64,000 nt of DNA from positions 14,604,076 to 14,668,075 of the forward strand of contig OU452229.1 in assembly GCA_911728455.2 (NCBI GenBank), written 5' to 3'. The stretch is from Marthasterias glacialis (taxonomy: Eukaryota > Echinodermata > Asteroidea > Forcipulatida > Asteriidae). Both the position numbers and the translations under genes were made by a program. Position 1 is the stretch's first letter; every line of letters starts with the position of its first letter. A model generated the notes under the pieces. The model saw only the letters and a list, made by a program, of their open reading frames with translations. It was not told the origin of the DNA and made no database searches. This document shows, piece after piece, positions 11,571-21,900 of this stretch.

Positions 11571-12740
11571 ATTATTTTTTGCTGAAACTGACCGGGAAAA
11601 CCTATAAAAGGTCCGTACCGTAAGAGGAAGGTACAATACTTTGGAAATCACATAAAGAAACGAATGGACACTGAAGGTAGACTGAATAAGTTAGTATAGA
11701 ATGATAGATTAACTTGTTAAAAAAAAAGATGGATATCTGAATCTTTTCCAAACTCCATTCTAAGTTTTATTTGTTGGAATGATAACGTCTGTATTTATGT
11801 TTATTTCAGCAGAAATGTTGGTCAAAGCGCAACTCGCTCATACAATTTGTTTCAAATTATAACTCAAAAGCATAGCTTTCTGTGCGTAAAAAAATCAGAA
11901 TCAGAATATCTCATATTTCGGTGATAATCTTGTTATGCAGGTGTGCCAGCCCTCAAGTCCTGTTGAAAGTGGTTCAAATCGCCCGTGTATATCCAATCCG
12001 ATTTGCAGACTAGATTATAAACAATTCTCCATTATAACTACTGTGGATTGACTCAATTCACCTGATTTTTCATCACAACAATTATCCTTGGTTGCGCCAT
12101 TTTGGAAGCAGTTTCTGCGTGATACCGTGTGGCAGACCGTAGTCTGGCTCCCAAACCCCAAAATCTCCAACTATTCTCTGTCAATTTTAGGGTCCGGTAC
12201 CACCCAGTGCCACGTGACCAAAAAAAAAGGAGGAATTCCCCTTTTCAAAAATATCCGAAATGTTCCGAATTCGTTGTCGTCAGCATTCGGATAGTATCGT
12301 TGATGGTCGGACATTTCCAAGTGTGCACAGACCTTTCTTTTGTTGATAAACTAACCGCGCTGGTTTGCGTGCACTATTTTTAAACGTGGGTGATACATGA
12401 CCTAAGATTTTTAACAAGACTATTAAGGGAACCAGACTAAGGTAGACTGAAGCCGCGTGCGACGTCAGTGCTGGGGTTCATACTCGCCTTAGCTACTGCG
12501 GGAAATTATTTCCGCATTTTCGCTCCCCGTCCTGATAAACAACATCGTGAGCAAGTTACCAAAATGTTACTTTGCATCCCGAAACTTACACATTCTTTTC
12601 CCCTTTTAACTTGACATTTGTTTACATTTCATTTATTTATTATTGCCTCAACTAAATCGATTTTGGAAATTATCTGATAGATTAACGATGTAGGGTTTAA
12701 TTACGTTATTGGTATAATTTGAAACTATCTCGAATCGGTT
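11571..12740. other. Intergenic, no gene recognised
   Basis: The two open frames of 68 and 84 codons at about 12.1-12.4 kb overlap in different frames, have no family resemblance and lack splice context. I see no gene. Confidence 0.45.
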
Positions 12741-13115
12741 AAGGCAGGGTACAGGATTTGACTTTTATTAAAATCGAATGATATTTTGTCAGTCGAGATG
12801 ATTATATCACTTAGTCTCCGATGGGATTTTTCCCAAAACTATTCAAGACATGGAATGGCTGAAATGGTCCAAACAGTTTTAATGAGAGAAACATTCAGTT
12901 TTGAATTTAAGGATGCAAAACAAACTCACTCAGTGAAAACATTTATACTGTGAGTAAATGTACTTAAAAGAAGCTACATGCACACAATCTAAACTCAATG
13001 AAGAGACTGCTATTGTGAGTAAAACATGTACTTCGTTGGAAACTCATTAACGTTGGGTACAACTGGTCTAATAGTTCACAAACATTTCGAGATCAAATCC
13101 TGTTTACCCTGCCTT
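12741..13115. mobile_element. MITE-like element with ~22-bp inverted ends
   Basis: The left end AAGGCAGGGTACAGGATTTG is mirrored by AAATCCTGTTTACCCTGCCTT at the right, with one two-base gap. The interior contains GTGAGTAAAACATGTACTT-like words repeated twice (about 12950 and 13015). No coding capacity. Confidence 0.7.
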
Positions 13116-14009
13116 TTAAAAACATCTGCTTAATGGAAACATTAATTTTCTGTATTCTTTTAATTACAGTGAGCATTTGATGCGGTCCACACCCGACAGT
13201 TATTTCGAGGGCAAGAATGCAGTTATACAAGCCTGGACACCATCCGGTGTATTCGGAAGCATCCTCCACCTGTGCACTTCAGAAATAGCAGCATATTTAA
13301 ACAAAATATTTTCCTTAAAATAATGATATTTGGAAAACAAAAATGATACCCAGAAGAAGAAAAGTCGTTCATAAAATTGAAATCTTTTAGAAAAACCAAA
13401 CGTTGATTTAATGTTTCATACGTAAGCTCATTGTACATAAAGGACTATAATATAGAGTTTATATCGATAATACGATGTGAAGTAATAGTAGAAGTTAGAT
13501 TTAATTATGTACACTGGCACATCATATAATTGCAATTCGTGATCTCCGTTAAAAGTACGCCATCATACCATTTTGTCTGTACTTTTATACAATTTTGTGT
13601 TATGATCCCTTAGTCTAAAAAAATGTGTCGCAAAGGGATTATTTCACTAAAAAGACTGGATAAAGTTTGAGTTCCGTTCTCTATTGGTGAGGTTTTCATG
13701 AACGATCATAACATCAAAAAATGTCCGGTTGGGAATTTGGTTTGAAAACGTCGAGTTTTAATTGTTTTCTCTTGTTCACAAGCTCAAAGAATAAAACCTG
13801 TCGGAATTTTTGAACTACCCTGTTTGTATACACAACTGCGAATGATACAGAGAAAAACCGATCTCCACAAAAATCTTGTTGAGTACTTTTAATGATGTGT
13901 CAGTGTACATGGGCCCTACAGTTATGTTTAAAATACAAAACAAGTAATAATAAAAATTGATAAAACATGTGTGTTGTTTTTACTTTGTTTCAATGGGTTA
14001 GTACAGAGA
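13116..14009. other. Intergenic, no gene recognised
   Basis: No exon, RNA gene or repeat recognised. Confidence 0.45.
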
Positions 14010-14270
14010 GGACCTTTATCACACAGCAGTAATTTCTGTCACAAAAAGATATGTGAACAAACCAACTGAACGAGATTGGTTTTTTTTCTAAATGCATGGA
14101 CAAAATTGTTCCGTAAATTTAAAATTTTACCAGCGTATAATTTTGGCCGTGCAAAATGACTGGAAAACGAAAACAGTTTTAAACCTTTGTTTGCTAGTTT
14201 AAGAAAAAAAATATGATACGGATAGACAAATCAGTTAACTGAATTGAGAAGATCTGTGTGATAAAGGTCC
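14010..14270. mobile_element. MITE with perfect 17-bp inverted ends
   Basis: GGACCTTTATCACACAG at 14010-14026 is matched exactly by its reverse complement CTGTGTGATAAAGGTCC at 14254-14270. The 261-base element is AT-rich and non-coding. The family is unassigned. Confidence 0.75.
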
Positions 14271-14320
14271 ATTGAAGTATGGGGAACTTTTACTCGGGGA
14301 GATGGATTTCTGTGGGTGGG

Positions 14321-14670
14321 GTCGAGGGGAGGGCTTAGAACTTGGAGGGGTACCTTGAGGTCTCAATGGAGGGGAATTTATGGGGCCTTGGAGGGGAGGG
14401 CTTAAAACTTGGAGGGGTATACCTTGAGGGGCTTGGTGGAGGGGCGGGCTTAACACTTGGAGGGGGTACCTTGGGAATGTATAGGGCCTTTCAGGGAACT
14501 TGGAGGGGTTACTTTGAGGAGGGGCTCGGTGGAGGGGAGGGCTTAAAACTCGAGGGGCTCGGCGGAGGGGAATTTCTTGTGGGTGGAGGACTTAAAACTT
14601 TGAGGGTGTTGGGATGGAGGGGAGGGCTTTACTTCAGTGGGGAACTCGGTGGATGGAGGGGAATTTTTGT
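14321..14670. repeat. G-rich degenerate tandem repeat
   Basis: Imperfect units contain GAGGGGAGGGCTTAAAACTT, GGAGGGG and TACCTTGAGG, with unit length varying around 40-70 bases. The plus strand is strongly G-rich, so glycine-rich or proline-rich frames appear open on the two strands. They are not genes. Confidence 0.8.
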
Positions 14671-14717
14671 GAGCAGCACCACTCGGCTGCCCATCGATCT
14701 GCCGATTGAGCGCTCAA

Positions 14718-14868
14718 CCAAAAGCGCCATGGCAAAACCAAAAGCAACACAGTTGAGCAAAAGCGCCACGGCTAAAACAAAAACGCTACGGCAAAAACAA
14801 AAGGGCCACGGCAAAGGCAAAAGCGCAAGGGCAAAAACAAAAGCGCTACGGCAAAAGCAAGCCATAAA
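14718..14868. repeat. Degenerate short tandem repeat (AAAAGCGCTACGGC type)
   Basis: Words such as AAAAGCGCCACGGC, AAAACGCTACGGCAAAAAC and AAAGCGCAAGGGC recur about seven times with spacing near 18-24 bases. The TACGGC core resembles the hexamer microsatellite at 3469. Confidence 0.75.
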
Positions 14869-15008
14869 AAGATCACTTGGTGACGGTGAACCCATGGGTC
14901 AGTACGCGCGGTGTTCATCATTAGTGCCTTAGTCTTGCTTTAAAAATATATTTGCGCATGACTGGAAAATTAACTTAAAAGATGGGTAGCAGTTGATGTT
15001 TAAAAAAA

Positions 15009-15430
15009 AATGGTTGAAATTACACTTTTAATTAACAACATAAAAAATGTGCAATTGTTCAACTTATCTAACGACTGGTCTAGGCCTACTGTTATTCAAC
15101 TGTTGGTTAAAAACTGCCCAAAACCAATTTGGGTAAACTGATGGAGGTTGGGCAAAGTTGGGCAACAATGATATCCAAAAAGTCGGTTGAATTTTAACTT
15201 TTAACTGGGCCTTAACACAAAAGATGAGCAATTTTCATTTAACCAACGATCAGTGTGACTTTTGTTCAATATTGTTGTTATAGAATGCCCGAAAGCAATT
15301 GCCATGACTTTGGTACCAGAAGTTGGGCAAAAAGTGATATTTGTTGAAATTTAACTTCTAATTATGAGTTTAACAACACAAAAAGCTTTTCATTTAACCA
15401 ACGACTGGTCTGACTGTACTCAAATGTATA
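15009..15430. repeat. ~170-bp tandem repeat, about 2.5 copies
   Basis: Landmarks repeat in order: GTTGAAATTACACTTTTAAT, GTTGAATTTTAACTTTTAAC and GTTGAAATTTAACTTCTAAT start near 15012, 15186 and 15350. CCAACGATCAG / TAACGACTGGTCT and GTTGGGCAAA also recur. The array ends about 250 bases before the ACO1 core-promoter candidate. Confidence 0.75.
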
Positions 15431-15669
15431 GCCCAGAGACGGGACTTGAGCAACATTGAGCGGTATGGAATTTTTACGTGAAAATTATAATTTTTTCAAA
15501 ACTAATTCTAAAATGTTTAACCCCCATGGGCCGGGTCAAGATAAACATTGGTGTGTTCAATGAATCATCCTCTTTAATTATGTATGTAATTGTGCCCGGT
15601 CCATTGGGTCTGGACGTGTGAAAAGTGCTTCTTTCTACGAAGTAATTCTCTATCGGTTTTGTAAACAAT

Positions 15670-15701
15670 GAATGTCAAACCGAGAACCCGGTTTGACATT
15701 C
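15670..15701. promoter_or_regulatory. 13-bp perfect inverted repeat upstream of ACO1
   Basis: GAATGTCAAACCG and its exact reverse complement CGGTTTGACATTC are separated by six bases. The site lies about 20 bases upstream of a TATA-like box and about 230 bases upstream of the ACO1 start codon. It could be a dimeric factor site. That role is an inference. Confidence 0.45.
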
Positions 15702-15722
15702 GAATGTGGAACATCAAACGAG

Positions 15723-15730
15723 TATAAAAA
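15723..15730 (+). promoter_or_regulatory. TATA-like box, candidate ACO1 core promoter
   Basis: TATAAAAA lies about 205 bases before the start codon at 15933, so transcription could begin near 15750. The leader would contain several short upstream ATG frames (for example near 15785 and 15822). No cap-site data are available. Confidence 0.4.
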
Positions 15731-15932
15731 ACCGACTTCACACCGGTGTGTTTTGTAACACTACTGTGCGCGTACTGACCTTCGCATGATGTGTGACGGT
15801 CGTTGACAAGAAATTGACATTTCATGCTCAGTCTAGTCTTGTAGTAGGGCTGAATACTGATGGTGCAATCCTAAGTGTTATTACTAATGCTGGCAGTGCT
15901 GCCTAGCGTACGTGACATTCTAATATCACGAA

Positions 15933-18900
15933 ATGGCGTCGCAGGGAGAAGGTAAAGTATAGATTACTGCCCTTAGTCAGATATAGTGTTGTTGATTTAG
16001 GAATACGACGAGTAAAACATTTGCCCAAACTTTTCCCTGTCACGTTTTCCAAGTGTTTGTTGTGGAAACAACTAAGTGTGAAACGTTAGTTTAAATATTT
16101 AAACATTTTATATTTAAAACATTTTTTCTAACTAAGTACTTAGTAAGTACAAGTACATGTAGTAAGTTTTTATTTTATTTAATTTTTCCTCTTTTTCCAT
16201 TTCGACTATCCTATCTATGAGTATGGTTGATGACACTGACAGTACTTTTAGTAGACTAGGGTAAGACTAAAGGGTTAGACCATGGGTAGACTGAGTAGAA
16301 CTAGTGAGGGTGTTGAATATTGTCAACATTTGCGTGTATTTGAATCTCTTTGCAGTTTGGCCAAAAAATCAAATCAGATCAAATCAAATCAAAACAGATG
16401 TTCAATAATTAATTTCAAGCAAGTTACTGGCCATGGCCCCTACGTACATACAACATTTGTACAATGTTTTTTTTTAATTTGGATTATCTGGCATATATGT
16501 AATGAAGGGTCCGATTTAGCCAAGGTTCAGGTTGGACTCCGTTGCATACAAAACGTGATCTTAACCGAGGCCACCGAGGCCATTGGCCTCATGCCCTGTT
16601 GAGTTGGCCAGCATGCCCTTCAGAAAAATTGCACTGTCACTACCAACTTGGCCAGCATGCCCTTGTACAATTTCTCTGATTTGGCCGGCAAAGGCCTGCC
16701 CCCGTTTTTCTTAAGATCGAGGCCTATGACAGAGTCCAGGGTAGCCTATGAAAGGTCCCCTGCCATTACTTCCAGAAAGTCTCCCAATTGTCAATAGACC
16801 TTATGCGTCTGACGTCATGAGTCCCATAGAGATATGTACAAGCAGCGCCCTCACTGAGGTCAAAATGGCCGTAAGTTTATCGTAGGAAAACGGCTGTGCA
16901 TACCCTTTATTCTGGAAAAAAGATACCCTGTCATTGTGAAAAATTGATATTTTGTTATTTATACCTGATGGAGGAAGCTGAAGCTTTGTTCACATAATAT
17001 TGAGTAAGTATTATATTTTGAACCCCACTTTTTTAAAGTGGTACAGTTACACATTTAAGTTTGTGGCTGATCACTTTTTTAAAAGTGGTAGGCTTTAGTC
17101 ACACATTTTGTGACTGAGCACTTCTGAAATTTCTCTGAAGACTTTTGGGGAACAGAAAGTTTTCTCAATTTGACATTTTGAGTGTCCACGTTGCTGCATG
17201 TCTTCGATTGGGAATATTCGAAAAATGATTCCAATAATTTGGTCTAAATTATGTCTGCATGATTCTGATGTATACAAGTTCCATAAACATATTTTGCCAA
17301 ATAATGAAGAACTACATATGTACATATGTATAATCAGAAAATGTATTTTTTGTATTTTTGTTTTCTCAGAAGTTAACATGTTCTCCAGACTAAAGGAAAC
17401 TATACGAGTCCAAGATGAGGATTTGCAATTCTTCAATCTGCTGGCCCTCCAAGATGAAAGATATGGTGAGACTTGTTCAGAATTTCAGAATTTCCCAAAA
17501 GAAGTCTTTGATGTTCAAAGCCTCATCAGTGCATATATACTATTTGTATTAAACCAAGCAGGTTTTGCGCAAAGTGTGGTTTTGGGGAACCTTGGGTTAA
17601 CATGTACAGGTACATTGCTTTAATTATTGCTTTGTTCTTGGCACAAAGGGCAGTGTGGGTTGGTCGAAAGCTTCTATGGGCTACTCTGGTCATTGGCCCA
17701 GTCTGGTTTAAGAAACATCTGATTTTCGTTTACTTCACCATGTGTAAAAGCAAACCGTAATGACAATGACCCTTTTTTTTTTCTCGGCAGGTCGCCTTCC
17801 ATTCTCCGTCCGTATCCTCTTGGAGTCGGCTATCAGGAATTGTGACAATTTCCACATCCATGAGAAGGATGTGGAGAATATAATGAACTGGGAGGAGAAC
17901 CAGAACAAAGGAGTGGAGGTGCCTTTCAAACCATCTCGCGTTATCTTGCAAGATTTCACGTAAGTAGACTCAAGCTTTACACTAAGCCCAGCCTTCATTT
18001 TTTTTTACAAAATTGGATAGATTCATGTACATGTACTTGTACTTGACCATTTTTTTATCTACCAGTCTACAGTGCATGAGGATTTTGTGGTGCTAACAGC
18101 TACAGAAAAAAACCGAGTTGAAATGCATACATAGTCCTGCTTGCATTACAATATTGTTGATGTTCAATACTTAAAGCCCCAGCTCAACATTGGTAAGAAA
18201 GAAAAATACAAATGTTCACAGGTTTACATACCTTACAGGGTTCAAAGATAATGATGGTAGAAAACTTTCCTTACAATATTTCTGCCTGAACCGCTATCGT
18301 TTTTGTATAATAAATTAATTAAGATCCAAAATGAATTTTCGTTTGATGTGAGACCAAAACTCTGACTGAGAATGCGTACAAAAATGCTGACTGCATTTTT
18401 ACTAAAATGCTGAATTGCATTTTAAATATTTTCTCGCAAATAGAAAATTTTCACAGGTTGGTTTTATTACTTATTTATCTTGATTTGTGCAAAGAATGGA
18501 AGCATTTAAGGACGCTTTACCAATGTTGAGCTCGAAAACAAACTCATTACTTGGGAAATACAGCTAAAAATCTTCCGGAAATCATAAAGTATTATTTTTG
18601 TTTGTTTGTTTGTTTGTTTGTTTGTTTGTTTGTTTGTTTGTTTGTTTGTTTGTTTGTTTGTTGGGTTGTTTGTTTGTTTGTTTGTTTGTTTGTTTGTTTG
18701 TTTGTTTGTTTGTTTTTGGGTTTTTTTCCTTCAAAAATACCCAATAAACATCTGGCATACCCTGTCAGAAATCTTTGGTGATAATTCACACATGAAAGCT
18801 ATGAATTTCAAAGTTGCATTCAACTGTGTGATATTAACCTTTTTTTCATTTCGTTTCATTTAATTTGGCAAAAATACAAAGAGATACATAAAAATGTGCT

Positions 18901-21900
18901 GAAAACAGAGCCAAGGATAGGCCTGAAAAGTTGTTTACAATCTCGACTTAATTCCATCGGGGTCCTCAAAAATAAAATAAAAAAGGCAAACAATAAAAAA
19001 AACAACCCAGAATTGCACAGGAAAAAGCAAAGAACGGTGTTAAAAAACTACAAATTTTCCTGATCAAAATATCCCTGATGTTTTTCATGTCTGTCTTTTC
19101 TTGTCTTGTGGAGACAGTAGTAAAAGCATACAATGTTGTACAATTTCTATTCTAACCTGCACGCCGTTACCTTGTCCAGCTTTTGTTCAGCAATTACTGA
19201 CTGGAAAATGCTAATAATAATAAAATAATATTTATAAGCAATACCTATTAACAGCTTTTGTTTGAAAGCTCCGCACAATTGACCCAATGACACAAAATTG
19301 TCTAGTCATTAATTGAAAGGGAAGCCATCAACTTGGTGTTAGTAATAAACTCCAAGAATGTCAGTCTATTGTTGCTGGTACCAGAAAACAGTGTTTGAAT
19401 TTCCAAAATGGAAATGCTTAGATCATGCACATCCGTGTAGGAATACCAACTGTGAGGGTTTACATGTCGTCATTTGTTGACTTATTTGACTGTGAAAAGA
19501 ATTGTTTGATCAAAATGCGAGATTGGGAAGGAAAATTTGCTGGTAGTGGTACCTTTTATCTTTTGAGGTTTTGACATTGACAAATGTGTCAGAATACAAC
19601 AAGATGTAATTGATGGAAAAAGTCACTAGACTTCCCGTTTAGAAGCAGACATGGCAAAGAACAAAAGCCTAGAGATTGCTTTTAATGGGTTAATTTTTAA
19701 TCTGTTGCTTTGAGCTCTTTTTTTTATTGCATGTCTTACCATACTTCTAGTGCTGAAATTTAACAAGCACTGAAAAGGCAAGGGCAGCTTAACTGAAACT
19801 ATCACAATTTTGTGTAAACAACCGTCTGCCAAATTCCTTACGTAATGATAGACATGACCATGTATGTATTCATGTTTAAAAAAAATGGAACGTAAAGACA
19901 ATCGTCACCGGATCTAATTAGTCATATTTATTCCATTCTACCAATAGGGGTGTTCCGGCTGTGGTGGATTTTGCCGCAATGCGTGATGCAGTGAAACGCC
20001 TCGGAGGCGACCCCCAGACAATCAATCCAGTTTGCCCAGCTGACCTAGTGATTGACCATTCAGTGCAAGTGGACATATCCCGAAGGTTTGTCGGTCACTG
20101 ACCACCATTGAATATCATTTGTGCATATTATCATAGCCCAGCAGTGGAAGTCATGTCAGTCGTCAAGGAATTCAACTCAACAAGGCATTGTACCTGATGT
20201 TATTCGAGTTGTTAACCCTGACAGTCCCTATTCCATCAAACTCCAACAGCAGGTTTTGTTGGGTTGTGTTGGACTGGGTACTGCATGAGTAAACTGATCA
20301 TGCTTTACATGGGTTCCGGCATACCACCATAATCAGTACCACAGTTTGGGTGTTGAGTTACCCATATGGTGTTAGAGTGGGGAAGGATCCTAGTAAATCA
20401 CTCTGGGGAGTTAGGGTTGTTAATAAACCCTTTGGACACTTGACATACTACCTATAGCATCAACTTTTTCTGAAATTTCGGGGGGCAAATCTGACATTTC
20501 GGGAGGTAGGTGATGATAATACTTGCTTTGGAGTGTTTTCTTCTCAATTTTCTCTCCTTCATTCTCATCGACCTGTTTTTCAGTAACATCCCTGTTAACA
20601 TTTTAATAACACTGTACTCCTGTAAGGTGGGAAATAAGTTGTTTATCCGTGTCAGCTCTTGGTTTGCCGAGTACTTCACAGTGTCGGTGCAGGATGTGAA
20701 CCCAAGACCACCTTAAAACAAACAGCAACGGTTTAAACCTCAAGGGCCGAGATTTTCACCGGCACTCTGAGATAGATCTTCAGGGGTGGATTTCACAAAG
20801 CACTATAGGACTAGTCTTATCTTGAGTTAGGATGAGTAACTGGTCCTAACTTATTGGACTAATCCTAAGTTCGGACTGGTTTTGTGAAATCCACCCCAGG
20901 TCTTCTGTGTTAGTACTCCATGCATACACTATTATTATGCCAGTACATTGAATTTCACAAATTATTTAGTAGTTGGACCTCTTTTATAACTTTGCGTTGC
21001 AATCACAACAAAATGTAAAGGAACTTCCTAAAGTGTACATTGTACATGAACCCTTGGTGTTCACCTTGGTATAAAAACAAACAAGTCTTTAAATGAAGAA
21101 GCTGTAGGTTTGTGTCCTGCATGTTTCCAGTCAAAGAAATGTCAGGTTATAATATGCAAAGCAGTTCAAAATGGAACCAGAGGAGTATCACAGTGTCAGC
21201 TTAATCCGAAAAAAATCTCGGCAAAATGAGTTGAAAATAGATTTTGTAACCAGTTTTAGCCACATGAATTAACAGAGAAATTAAAATTAGTGAAGTGGAA
21301 AAACAGAAAGGCTTTAGAAAAAACCACAATGCTTTTCTTGTACTAACTCCTTTATTTCTGTAACGTGTACTGTTTGTTTATTTGAACACAGGCCTTGTCA
21401 AATAGTCCCTAGCACCCCAAATCCTGGTGGAGGGGTGCTGCAAGGGGGGCAGAGTCCAAGCACCCAGGGTGGTGTTTTAGGACCGTGTCAGGCGTGCGGG
21501 CCGGTAGAGCCTGGCTTCCGTCTTCCTGTTCTAGACCAGGCTTGTCCCTTTCACCATTTACCGACCGATTGGTTAGTGGGGAAGTATTTTGTACCACTTG
21601 TATCAAATTTTTGTTTAATTTTAAAATGTTTTCCCCCTTTTTTGTCGGCAGAATCTTGTGGTAGGGGAATTTACATGACTGATTATGTTGTTTGCATTTG
21701 CTGGCCTCCAATTTGTTGTGTGTTCTTTCTTTTGTTCGCTTGCTCTTGATGCTTTCAACTTTCATGTAAAAGTGAACTTTTAGTCCATTTTACCCTCTCA
21801 AAGCTGTGTTAAGTGTTGTTGCCTTAGGCTAGCCAAACCCCTCAATAGTATGTTTGACTCAACTATGATTTTGGCATCAAGCAGACTGTTGTTTGGGGAA

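Noticed and set aside
14342..14932. A 196-codon Gly-rich then Lys/Ala-rich open frame
   Set aside because: It crosses two different degenerate tandem repeats and has no family resemblance or exon signals.
15894..15899. CAGTGC in the ACO1 leader as an iron-responsive element
   Set aside because: The five bases on each side do not pair and the bulged C is not placed correctly. The local fold is instead GGCAG with CTGCC around a two-base loop.
18551..18863. Cys/Val/Leu-rich, Tyr/Leu/Ile-rich and Thr/Asn/Lys-rich proteins at 18.6, 57.7 and 62.4 kb
   Set aside because: These are translations of TTTG, TTTA and AAAC microsatellites.
21409..21765. Overlapping 118- and 104-codon frames in ACO1 intron 4
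   Set aside because: They lie on opposite strands of the same GC-rich patch, match nothing known, and lie within an intron of a well-supported gene.
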